NCBI GenBank assembly: GCA_030267565.1
Contig: BRXU01000026.1
Coordinates: forward strand, 372,001-436,000
Source: Pleodorina starrii
Taxonomy: Eukaryota; Chlorophyta; Chlorophyceae; Chlamydomonadales; Volvocaceae
Direction: 5' to 3'
DNA length: 64,000 bases
The stretch's first letter is position 1, and the number at the start of each line of letters is the position of its first letter. Of this stretch, positions 23,601-32,775 are shown piece after piece. Below the pieces are notes generated by a model. It was not told the origin of the DNA, searched no databases, and was given only the letters and a program-made list of their open reading frames with translations. A program made the translations under genes and the position numbers.

Positions 23601-26050
23601 AGGGTGTGTGTGGGACGGCGGTGGGGGCGGGGCGGTGGCGCAAAAACGGGGAGGCTGGGCGGGTGGGAATTGGGCGACTGCGGGGCGATTCGGGAAGGAG
23701 CGGCGGCGTAGCATCAGTGGGGGCAGCGGAGGGGAGGGGAGGGGAGGGGAGGGGAGGGGAGGGGAGGGGAGGGGAGGGGAGGGGAGGATTGCGCCAACTG
23801 GCTGGCAAGCACTCACAGCCGGCCCGGCTCGGCTGAGCGCCGCGTGTCAGTTGGGTTGGAAGGAGTCGAGCCGATTCGGGCGGGCCGGGGGGAGGGGAGT
23901 AAGTGAATATGCCGGACGGCTTACCCGGCTGCTGCTTCCTCCGGCTGCTGCTTCCTTTCAAGGGGAGAAGTTCTCTAGAAACTGCAACCGTCATCATCGT
24001 AGCCCCCTCCCCCCCGCAGCAGCTTGGTCATCGTAGCCCCCTCCCCCCCGCAGCAGCTTGGTCATCGTAGCCCCCTCCCCCCCGCAGCAGCTTGGTCATC
24101 GTAGCCCCCTCCCCCCCGCAGTGTCTCATGTTATCTAAGGGAACATATCACTCCATAATCCCTTCCCCTTTCCGCGTCTGAGGTCTGAAGAGCGCTCTCT
24201 CTCGTATCTGAAAAAGGTTGCGTCCATCCCCCTCCTTTCGCTGCGGTTATCTTCTTTTCTACCCTCCAACCCAGCCCAATCAACCCTACCGTGCCGTACT
24301 GCTGTACTGCAGGTGGCGGGCACGTTTGTCTCTCCGGTTGAGGTGGAGGTGTTGGGCGACCCGCGGCGGCTGCGGATTGTGGTGCAGGAGGGCAAGAAAC
24401 ACGAGGTGAGGTGGGGCTTACCGTACCGTGCCGTACCTCACCGTACCTTGCCGTACCTTACCTGGCTTCCTATCAACGGTCAACGCAGTAAACAGAGTAG
24501 AGAGGAGAGCTGCGCCTCCGGTAGCACACGTATTAACCGCACGGCAGGCGGCGTGTGTGTGTGGGGGGGGGGGGGGGAGGGTGGAGCCGGATTTTTTAGT
24601 TGGGGGTCATTTAGGCACCTTCCATGTTTGGCTTCCGTCCCTTCAGGAGGGGCTCGGTAGGGTTCGTTAAAGGATCAGCTGCATTCCGGCGGCAGGCTGT
24701 GGCTCGTCTCCGACTCTTATTCGCTGTCGCTACCCGCCGCCACAGTTCCGCACTGCCTGACTGACTGACTGACTGACTGACTGGGCGTGTGCGTGTGCGG
24801 GTTAGACGTGAGTGCCTGCGTGCGAGCGCTCGTGGGGTAGTCGCCGCTGCTGCCCGCCCACCCACCCTCCCCAGCCCTGCTCACCCACCCTCTCCCGCCC
24901 GCTGACCCGGCCTGGCCTGCCCTGGCCTGGATTATACCTATCGGGGTTGGTCCCGAGCACTGCGTTTCCCAATTCCGTACCTCGTCTCCGCCACGTCTTG
25001 TCTGACAAACTGTCATCTTAGGGTTGCCTTTCTGGACTGACGTACTCTTCCCCTCCGCCCCCTCCGCCCCCACCCCTCCCCCCGTTTTTCATTTTCTATC
25101 CCCCCCGTGTTTCGGGGTGCAGGTTCGTGAGTTGGTCAAGGCCGCGGGTTTGGAGCTGGTATCGCTGAAGAGGGTGCGCATCGGCGGCTTCCGACTGCCC
25201 CGGGACCTGGGGCTGGGTGGATACAGGTGTGAGGGGGGGTAGGGGTGTGTGGGGGTGGGGTGGGGGTGGAGGTGGGGGGGGTGAACCGCTGTGTGTGTGT
25301 GTGTTTATTGTTCCCTGGGGGGGGGCACTGAGCAGAAGCGAAGGAGCAGAGGAGGGTGACAAATGCTCCGGCAGATTCTGAAACCCTCACCCAGCGAAAC
25401 ACAGAGACAGATGCGATAGTGCGGCTCTTGAGGTGGTGTGGGGTTTGCTGTCCAGGGCTACTCTCCGTGTGTGTATGTGTGTATGTGTGGTGTCTGTGTG
25501 TGCCTATGTGCGCCTATGTGTGTGTATGTGTGTGTGTGGTGGGTGGCGGGAAAAGGGTAGGGGGCTGAACCTGGTGATGGTTGGGATGGTGCATGGTGGT
25601 AACGAAAAACGAGCCTGTGCCTGTTCGTCCTGAAACACCCCCTGCCTTCCCTTATAGGACTGGTTTCACTGGTCCCCCTCCCTCCCCCTCCCTCCACCCC
25701 TCCTCATTGTTGCATATTCACTCTTCAGACCCCCCCCTCCCTCCCATCACCCCCCATCCCCTACCCCCCCCTCCTCCCTCCCATCACCCCCCATCCCCTA
25801 CCCCCCCCCACGGGCTCCGGCCTATACGTGGATATCCCCCCCCCCCAGGGAGCTGAAGCCTGCTGAGCTGCGTTCGGTGACCGACCTGGCGGCCCAGGAG
25901 GCGGCCTCCGCGAGTGGGGAGACCCGCCAGGCGGTGCAGAGGCAGGCGGCGGCGCAGCGGGCGGCGGCGGCGGCTGCGTCGGTGCCCCGGGCTCTGAGGG
26001 GGATGGACGAGGAGGTGCTGGAGAGGCTGCGGAGGGCGACACGGGAATGA
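20651..26050 (+). CDS. SVR1: Plastid pseudouridine synthase, RsuA/RluB family, SVR1-like, 8 exons
   Basis: Exons 20651-20863, 21336-21710, 22274-22375, 22975-23053, 23335-23450, 24313-24405, 25123-25226 and 25849-26050 (TGA) join in phase to about 427 residues. The first 60 residues are basic and Ser/Thr/Ala-rich like a chloroplast transit peptide; in-frame ATGs at 20636 and 20663 are alternatives. Next is an S4 RNA-binding domain (VLAACGVASRRACEELIAEGRVRVNGK split over the 20863/21336 junction), a Gln/Lys linker, NKPKGYICSSSD, and the catalytic GRLDVASSGLLLITNDG with Asp near residue 244. HPSSGLTKEYVV, KHEVRELVKAAGLELVSLKR and VRIGGFRLPRDLGLG follow the plant SVR1 sequence closely. The family isomerises uridine in rRNA. 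Arabidopsis SVR1 acts in chloroplast rRNA maturation. The Ala-rich C-terminal tail is extra. Confidence 0.9.
23728..23787. repeat. GGGGA tandem repeat
   Basis: A dozen GGGGA units in the 23451-24312 intron of the pseudouridine synthase gene. Simple repeat, not coding. Confidence 0.9.
23994..24121. repeat. 34-bp tandem repeat, four copies, each ending like a 3' splice site
   Basis: The unit starts TCATCGTAG, continues with a C-rich tract and GCAG, and ends CAGCTTGG. Starts are at 23994, 24028, 24062 and 24096. Each copy contains CTCCCCCCCGCAG, indistinguishable from the acceptors actually used in this gene. The real acceptor is about 190 bp further on at 24312. Confidence 0.92.
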
Positions 26051-27454
26051 GCGGCAGGGGGAGAGAGGGGGGGGGGAGGGAGGGGAGGGGAGGGGTGCGC
26101 GCAGTCCTTTCCTTCCAGGGCTTCCTTTCACGGCTTTTGGAGCGCGTGACGGAAGGGGGGTTGAGGCGGGGGGTCAAGGTTCAGGCGGGTAGGTCAGCCC
26201 GACCCCCGCCAGCCCACAGCGAGTCGTTGCGGGAAATGGGAGCTGTGCCGACATTGGCGGGAGGCGGCTGGGAGGTACCAAGCTGCGCGTGGTCACAACA
26301 TGCAGCCGGGGGGGGGGGGGAGGAGGCATGGGAGGGGAAAGGATATGACTGCCACTTCAGAAGAGGCAAGCTGACAGACTGACGGACCCACGGGGGATTA
26401 TCCACGTGGAGGGGGTGGGGCGGGGGAGTTTGCGTGAACGAAGCCCGCGACGGCCTCTTCCGGTGCACACAACCATCATCACCATCACCATCAGCAGTGC
26501 CCAACATGGTTTTGTGCAGCGGTTGCCGTACTGGGCACACTGCATGACATGGCAGTACAACGGGTTTTTGGGGGCGAGCGCAATTCGCGGATTTGCGCGC
26601 TGTGTTGTCGGGTTTTGAACCGGATCCCGTTCCACGCGGGACGTATCGGTCCCCGCGGGGCATTTTGCTCGGAGGGAGGGGGAAGGGGGCCACGGACGTA
26701 GTTGTTACAGTGGGCTCCTCAGGGGGGGGCGTCCGCCAACAAGATTGGTTCGTTTCGCAGCGATGGTCGTTACCGGTATGCGTGTGTGGTGGTGTGCAGG
26801 TTGCCGGGTGGGCACGTACCGTTCCACCGTATCGTACGTGACTCGGCGCGAGAGACAGCGCCGCGGGCCGCGGACCAGATGCCAGTTAGTGATGAGCTCG
26901 TCCTGTACGACAGCCATACGTACGGCGCGCAAAACATGTATTATATGCATCAGACGAAAGCCCGGAACCGACCAAGGCAGGCCTCATTCCATCCGCTATC
27001 GTAACTCAACATGCATGGGAACCACAATGCAACCTTGGGCAGACCCAAAGCGAGAACGAATGCATGGGCGCAGTAATAATAATAGCAACCGGAACAACCA
27101 ATAATCGGTTCGCAATTGGGTTAACCAGAGGATCGCCGGTGCACGCCCCGCCGGACACTGTCGCCGCCGAAACCCGAATGAATTTGGCGTCTGCTTGCCT
27201 GACGTGCATCACCCGCGCAGAACCCAACTGCCCAAGAGCAATCAACCACGAGATAGCTTTAGGGGGCCAAACAGAACATTGCGTCATCATACGTGCACCA
27301 AAGCAAGCTCCTGCACGCACCTCCTAGGTCCTAGCCCCCTTGCCCGTCCGCGCCCGCCGCCCGCCCGCCCGCCCAATGCCAGGCCCATGCCCGCCCAAAG
27401 CTTCCGAACCTGCAAAAGATCTTATGTAATAACCCGTCTTTGATGTATGAGCAA
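26051..27454. other. 3' flank of the pseudouridine synthase gene, no gene seen
   Basis: No supported coding region. It holds an R2 fragment at 26394-26410 and an ATC/ACC triplet run near 26466-26492. A candidate TGTAA poly(A) signal sits at 27425-27429, only 26 bp before the tRNA-Lys gene; whether the upstream transcript reaches it is unknown. Confidence 0.55.
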
Positions 27455-27527
27455 GCCCGGTTAGCTCAGTCGGTAGAGCGCAAGGCTCTTAACCTTATGG
27501 TCGTGGGTTCGAGCCCCACATTGGGCG
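27455..27527 (+). tRNA. tRNA-Lys (anticodon CTT)
   Basis: A 73-nt cloverleaf reads directly. Acceptor GCCCGGT pairs with ATTGGGC, allowing G-U pairs. The D arm is GCTC...GAGC, the anticodon loop is CTCTTAA with anticodon CTT, and the T arm is GTGGG-TTCGAGC-CCCAC, followed by discriminator G. The lowest anticodon-stem pair is C-A, where the usual gene has C-G. Internal A and B boxes are intact and a short T run follows (CTCTTTTAC). Confidence 0.93.
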
Positions 27528-27861
27528 GCATCTCTTTTACATTGCTATACAGTTTGCTTCTCACCTTCTCTGACGCGAGTCCATATCCCCTTGCATCAGC
27601 GACATATGTTCTAAATTCTTCGAAACCTCTTTACAAATTTGAAGTTGCAAGTTCCGCGTGAGGGTGGAGGTGTCCGGTAAAGCGGGGGGGGGGGCCATGC
27701 ATGGGCGGTAACCGCCCATTGCTGGTACCGTATTGTAGAGATATGTGTCGGACGGGTACGTTTTCACCCTCCCTTGGGTGCGAGGCGCTTTAGAGCCGCG
27801 CGTCTGGTGTTGTAATTCCTCTTGCTCCCATGCCTCTCCCCACCAGCAGCACCAGCGGTGC
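27528..27861. other. Spacer, nothing recognised
   Basis: AT-richer sequence downstream of the tRNA, then a poly-G run near 27683-27692. No ORF, RNA or repeat is supported. Confidence 0.5.
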
Positions 27862-28569
27862 ACGGCCCTGATGCGTGCTGGCGGTGACCAATGGCGGCGG
27901 TAGCTATGCTAGGAGGCTGGCGGTGGTGCGGGCGCTGCTGGCGGGGGGAGCGCACGTGGACGCGACTGACGAGGCACGAGGGCGGGTGGAGAGAGGGGCG
28001 CAGTACATAGCGTGGCGCGGAGCGCATGTCGGGGGGAGCCAGGTTTGGGATATGGTAGGGTACGTACACGCACGCAGTACGGCGTGCACGCTTGCTTACT
28101 TGGCAGGCAGTGCCTCGAAGGCACTGCCTGACGGGCGTTTTGCGTGTTGGAGCCACGTCACGTCACATCACGAAGGTGTCGGTGCCGGTGTCGGTGTCTA
28201 TAGTGTTAATCTGTCGAATGGAATTCCCGCAGCCGGGGACGGAGGGTAGGGGAGGCAGCAGGATCGCGCAGTGGCGCTGTGGCCACGGCCATTCCGTGAC
28301 ACCGGTAGGTGCCAGTCGGGGGGCCCGGGGGGGGGGGCGGGGGCGGGGGCGCTGTTGCTGCTGCCGGCCCTGCAGACCCTTTGCCTGCCCCTGCCCCCTT
28401 CCCACCAACACAAAAACACCTTCTGTGTTGGTTCCGTACGTTGCCGTACATTGTCATTAAGTACGACAGTTGGGCCGTACTGCTCTGCTGCTGGCTGCCG
28501 GCAGTGGGCAGTCTGGAGGTGGTCAAGGTGTTGTTGGAGGCGGGGGTGGCCGTCAATGCTGCGGATCAG

Positions 28570-28573
28570 GTGT

Positions 28574-28653
<80 letters not shown>
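28570..28653. repeat. (GT)n microsatellite
   Basis: About 40 GT units start exactly at the donor of the second ankyrin piece. A shorter GT run continues at 29270-29291 on the other side of a SINE-like insertion. Confidence 0.95.
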
Positions 28654-28655
<2 letters not shown>

Positions 28656-29269
28656 CTGTTACATATCTGCCGGGCCGACACTGGCCGGGGGCGCTAACCC
28701 GCCCACATACGGGAGACCGCCGAAGCACTCCTCTGTTGAGGAGGGGCGTACCACCTTGTCCGCACACTGCACCGGGAAGTGCTAACCGCTGCGCCGTAAT
28801 CGTCACAGGACAGCGTCCACCTGATTGTCCATGTGCCAGCTAAGCTAGCCCCAGGCGCCTACTGTCCTCAGTCCACCGAACGCATGCTCTACAGCTGCGT
28901 AATCTACCAGGGCACTCACACCGGTGCCATTGCCACCTCCTATATCCTTCGGAAGCCTGCCGCCGCCCGATCTTAGTTATCCAACCACCACCTGCTATGC
29001 AGTCTGGTCCAGGCCCTATGCAGACTCATTCCTCCACCACTGCTCTGCGGCAGCGTTGTAGTCTTCTTGGTGGCATCCCACTCCAGCCGCCCCGCGCACC
29101 AGAGAACACCATTGTCTCCAGCCTTCGACACCCCGATCTATTTCACCCGGGGGACTAGCGGTGGGGTACGATCCCACGTCTTGCGGTTAAGTTAGTGTCG
29201 ACTCTGGGGATCGAACTCCAGACCCGCCGGTTACTAACCCGGTGCTCTACCAACTTGAGCTACGCCGGT
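28654..29269 (-). mobile_element. tRNA-derived SINE inserted in a GT microsatellite
   Basis: A roughly 615-bp non-coding block is bordered on both sides by GT repeat, as expected when an element inserts into a microsatellite. Its minus-strand 5' end is a tRNA-Thr-like head at 29269-29197. The head has the D arm TAGCTCAAGTTGGTAGAGC, the anticodon-loop segment TTAGTAA, and box B GAGTTCGATCCCC. The rest matches no coding family. The simple-sequence target hides any target-site duplication. Confidence 0.6.
29197..29269 (-). pseudogene. tRNA-Thr-like (AGT) sequence, non-functional
   Basis: D arm, anticodon loop TTAGTAA (AGT) and T arm TGGAG-TTCGATC-CCCAG are preserved. The acceptor stem (ACCGGCG with AGTCGAC) and the anticodon stem (CCGGG with CCGGC) each carry several mismatches. 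Best read as the promoter-bearing head of the SINE rather than a working tRNA gene. Confidence 0.6.
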
Positions 29270-29525
29270 TGTGTGTGTGTGTGTGTGTGTGTTAGGGGAG
29301 GGCAGGGGAAAGAGGGGGAGCGGGAGGGAGAGAAAGCAGTCTGGGCGGGGAGGTAAGGGGCGCAAGTGGACACACGGCCAGATCAGTGGACTAGATAGGT
29401 GTGTGCACCTGTGCAGCGTACGTATGTACGTGCGGCTCCCCACTTTCCTGCGTCCACACCGTAGCTTGGCTCCTGCCCTTTTGCTGTGGGTAAGTGGGCA
29501 GAGGACGAGAGACAAGGAGAGTCGC

Positions 29526-29597
29526 TGCCGCCTTTGCTGATGCCGACTTTGCTGATGCCGCTTTTGCTGATGCCGCTTTTGCTGATGCCGGCTTCGC
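29526..29597. repeat. 15-bp tandem repeat TTTGCTGATGCCGCT
   Basis: About five units with small variants directly precede the acceptor of the third ankyrin piece. On the minus strand it gives a repeating GISKS open frame, a repeat artefact. Confidence 0.88.
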
Positions 29598-29719
29598 TGC
29601 CCACCTCTTGGTCGCAGGACGGCATCAGTGCGCTGCTTCACGCCGCCGTGGGAGGTTGATTGGATGTGATGGAGGTGCTATTGGACCTCGGACCAAGGGG
29701 GGAGGACCTGATGACAACG

Positions 29720-30440
29720 GTGGGTGGGTGGGAGGGTGATGGTGGTGGTGTGTATGTGCGTGTGTGTGGGTGTGTGTGTGGGGGGGGGTGGGGGGGGTGG
29801 GGGGCATGGGGTTGGTAGGCCTTGAAGGCGACTTGCCCCATTCACTACTAGCTGCATCTACTCACTCGCCCCACGCACCTTCTTCCTTCGTCACGCGGCC
29901 ATCTGACTCTGCCTTTGTTCTGTCCCTCGGCACCACAGCTGGTTCACATCCACCCACCTGATGGGCTGCTGGTGTGCCGATCTGTCTCCTCCCCCTGCCA
30001 TTTCCGTCCGTCCTGCAGTCGTCCTCACTCTTCCTGTTTTCCTTCCCGTTGCCTTTCATCTCTTCCCTTGCCCTTTCTTCTCTGCCTTTTGCACCCTTGC
30101 GGTCGTACGTTTTGCCGTTCCGTATCCCTTTCTTCTCTGCCCCGCCATCCCTTCCCGCCCTCTTTTGTGCCGCATCGCCGCCTCGTCTCGTTCATAGGGC
30201 TTCTTGTGCTTGTCCTTGCTTGCCTGTTCGCCTGCTTCTTCCTTCGTTGCCATTGCCGTTACTCACGCCCTTCTCCTGCGCTTCTTCCCGGTTCGCTTCC
30301 TCCAATGAGCGCAGGTGCGTCTGGGCGCTTGTGCCGTTCTTGTGCTGTCGCGCGTACTCGTCCGTCCGGGTTGGTCTGGCGAGTGTTGTGTGTACCCTCT
30401 TCAATGGAACAATTATTGTGCCTTTCTTATCTTATCATCC
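29720..30440. other. Spacer with no supported gene
   Basis: Starts with G/T-rich simple sequence (29720-29815), then C/T-rich unique-looking sequence with long but featureless open frames. It leads directly into the tRNA-Pro gene. Confidence 0.45.
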
Positions 30441-30512
30441 GGGAGTTTGGTCTAGTGGTATGATTCTCGCTTTGGGTGCGAGAGGTCGCGGGTTCGATTC
30501 CCGCAACTCCCC
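30441..30512 (+). tRNA. tRNA-Pro (anticodon TGG)
   Basis: A 72-nt cloverleaf. Acceptor GGGAGTT pairs perfectly with AACTCCC. The D arm is GGTCTAGTGGTATGATT, the anticodon stem-loop is CTCGC-TTTGGGT-GCGAG (anticodon TGG), and the T arm is GCGGG-TTCGATT-CCCGC, with discriminator C. Both internal promoter boxes are intact. Confidence 0.95.
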
Positions 30513-30713
30513 GATGCGGTATCATGTACAGTTTTGCAATTAGGCAGAATGTCTTGAGGACATCCATGGGGTCGTTGCATTCAGCATCACCTTCAGGTAG
30601 ACTGTAACTCTCCACTGCTGCCATCGAAGCAAATTTTAATCAACTCAACCGGACTCCTTGCGACACGTTGCAACTCTTACTGAGCATGCCGCAGCGCACT
30701 AGTAGTTTGAGCA

Positions 30714-30878
30714 AGAGGGAGGGCGGACATTTCCCATGCCGTACCGGTTTCGGGGGTAACATGCATGGGAAGTCGAATCGGACGGGGTTCCGAGCAGAGG
30801 GAGGGCGGACACTTCCCATGCCGTACCGGTTTCGGTTGTAATGTGCATGGGAAGTCCGAATCGGACAGGGTTCCGAGC
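30714..30878. repeat. Direct duplication of an 82-bp unit containing an inverted repeat
   Basis: Two adjacent units begin AGAGGGAGGGCGGACA and end GGTTCCGAGC. Each contains TTCCCATGCCGTACCGG and, about 20 bp on, GCATGGGAAGTC, so each can form a TTCCCATGC/GCATGGGAA stem. The units differ at a handful of positions. Confidence 0.85.
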
Positions 30879-31100
30879 TTAGGTCTTGGAAGCTGTTACA
30901 ATTTTACATACGTCCTAGCTTTTTATTTTGTCATTCTGTCACTTTAGCAAGTTGACACTTTAACTCTTTAAGACGCCTTCTGTTTTTGCTCAAAAACTCA
31001 CTACGTGTAAAGAACAACATTTTGAATAGACTAGCGATTAGCTTGCTGCAACTTATAGCCGCTGAGCATGACTTAGGTTGCCGCAGACCTCGGCATTCCG
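30879..31100. other. AT-rich spacer, nothing recognised
   Basis: Markedly A+T-rich sequence between the 82-bp duplication and the foldback element, with no ORF or repeat seen. Confidence 0.45.
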
Positions 31101-32775
31101 CCAACTCGTTCTCGACCAGGACCCCATGGATCGGCCTCCTAAGCGGTGGAACTTCTTGTTAATAAGGCAAAATTTGAAGCAATAATTCCTAAGTCAGCCA
31201 GCGGGGCGTGTGATCGACGGGCGCGGACTGTCTAGTGGAGCTCAACCGGCGCTGGGGGCTCTGGAGCAGGCAAGTTCCGCCAACTCGTCCTCTGTTTCCG
31301 GACCAGCATTCGATCCCATTCAAAGTGCAAAATGCTGTTCGACTCACACCTTTGTGGCAATAATTATGAGATCACGTTGCACCACAGGAAAAGTTGTCAC
31401 GCCGAGGCAATGATGGGCATGGACATCTACGTGGGCGGGACCAGCAGCTCAGACGGCGAGGCTTCACCTGGTTCAGACGGCGATGAAGACGGGACGGGAG
31501 TGATGGACACAGGCCCCGGCCCGTCGACAGCTGCCACAGCGACGACAACAAACGAGGGGCTGGAGCGCCTGCCATGGGGTGAGCCAATCCTCCATGTCAA
31601 TGGAGCGGACGTGGCAGCGGCGGATCTGCAATCAGGTCAGGGTGTGCCGGCATCTCATACTCCTGTGTGCGCTCTCGGGGTTGTGACGGGCTGCAAAGAG
31701 GGCGTGCCAGCGGCCGCATGCAAGGAGGGCTGCTGCTTTTCCTGCCATCGTTATTGCTGCTGGGCTCTTCAGCAGTCAGGAAGCGGCCACGTGTGCAAGT
31801 ACCACAAAAAGGCACCCAAGCGGCCGCGGCAGCGTCCCCTGTGCACCCCGCAGCTAGCCCAAGCGGGCAGCTACGGTGCACCACCCGCTATGCAGATCGG
31901 CCTGGGATCCGTCAGCGACTTCGGGGCTACAGCAGCTGCTACAGCCGCAAGGGCGTGGTGCTGTGGCGTACAGCGATGCTTTCAGCGGCTTTGGTTCTGG
32001 GCTCGGCCCTGCGGCGGGGCGGGGCTTCCATGTCGCGGCCGCTTGGGTGCCTTTTTGTGGTACTTGCACACGTGACCGCTTCCTGACTGCTGAAGAGCCC
32101 AGCAGCAATAACGATGGCAGGAAAAGCAGCAGCCCTCCTTGCATGCCGCCGCTGGCACGCCCTCTTTGCAGCCCGTCACAACCCCGAGAGCGCACACAGG
32201 AGTATGAGATGCCGGCACACCCTGACCTGATTGCAGAACCGCCGCTGCCATGTCCGCTCCATTGACATGGAGGATTGGCTCATCCCATGGCAGGCGCTCC
32301 AGCCCCTCGTTTGTTGTCGTCGCTGTGGCAGCTGCTGTCGACGGGCCGGGGCCAGTGTCCATCACTCCCGCCCCGTCTTCCTTACCGTCTAAACCAAGTG
32401 ACGCCTCGCCGTCTGAGCTTCGTTCTGGTCCCGCCCACGCAGATGTCCATGCCCATCATTGCCTCGGCGTGACAACTTTTCCTGTGGTGCAACGTGATCT
32501 CATAATTATTGCCACAACGGTGTGAGTCGAACAGCATTTTGCACTTTTAATGGGATCGAATGCATGCGGGTCCGGCAACAGAGGACGGGTTGGCGGAACT
32601 TGCCTGCTCCAGAGCCCCCAGCGCCTGTTGAGCTCCATCCACTAGACAGTCCGCGCCCGTCAATCACACGCCCCGCTGGCTGACTTAGGAATTTTTGCTT
32701 CAAATTTGCATTGTTAACAAGAAGTTCCACCGCTTAGTAGGCCGATCCATGGGGTCCTGGTCGAGAACGAGTTGG
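31101..32775. mobile_element. Foldback palindrome with about 730-bp arms
   Basis: 31101-31828 is repeated in reverse complement at 32034-32775, with small indels and substitutions, around a spacer of about 205 bp. Outer ends start CCAACTCGTTCTCGACC and finish GGTCGAGAACGAGTTGG. Inner ends are GGCACCCAAGCGGCCGCG and CGCGGCCGCTTGGGTGCC. Both arms carry the same reading frame on opposite strands, open on the left arm and frame-broken on the right. The structure fits a foldback transposon or an inverted duplication of a transposon fragment. No reliable target-site duplication was found by eye. Confidence 0.75.
31332..32075 (+). CDS. Hypothetical Cys-rich protein in the foldback element
   Basis: An open frame of 247 codons spans most of the left arm and the spacer. 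It has an acidic Ser/Asp/Gly stretch near residue 40 and then a Cys/His cluster with CKEGCCFSCHRYCCWALQQ and GHVCKYHKKAPKRP, resembling a metal-binding module followed by a basic patch. The right arm holds the same segment on the minus strand (from 32365), but its upstream part is out of frame. I do not recognise the family. It may be a piece of a transposase. Confidence 0.3.
   Translation: MLFDSHLCGNNYEITLHHRKSCHAEAMMGMDIYVGGTSSSDGEASPGSDGDEDGTGVMDTGPGPSTAATATTTNEGLERLPWGEPILHVNGADVAAADLQSGQGVPASHTPVCALGVVTGCKEGVPAAACKEGCCFSCHRYCCWALQQSGSGHVCKYHKKAPKRPRQRPLCTPQLAQAGSYGAPPAMQIGLGSVSDFGATAAATAARAWCCGVQRCFQRLWFWARPCGGAGLPCRGRLGAFLWYLHT

Larger units (their letters stand above)
27862..29719 (+). 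pseudogene. Decayed ankyrin-repeat gene
   Basis: Three ankyrin-like pieces lie in order on the plus strand. The first has TALMRA (27862) and LAVVRALLAGGAHVDATDEA (from about 27917) in different frames. The second has GRTALLLAAGSG (28473) continuing as SLEVVKVLLEAGVAVNAADQ only after a one-base shift near 28510, ending at a good donor in the GT repeat (28569/28570). The third starts after a good acceptor (29617/29618) as DGISALLHAAVGG, then an in-frame TGA at 29657-29659, then LDVMEVLLDLG, ending at a donor near 29719. Ankyrin repeats bind proteins; the original partner is unknown. Two frame breaks and one stop indicate a pseudogene, though sequencing error in this GC-rich DNA could explain part of it. 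Confidence 0.65.

Noticed and set aside
23994..24121. CRISPR-like regular repeat
   Set aside because: Copies are contiguous without spacers and lie in a eukaryotic intron.
29197..29269. Functional tRNA-Thr(AGT) gene
   Set aside because: Acceptor and anticodon stems do not pair; better explained as a SINE head.
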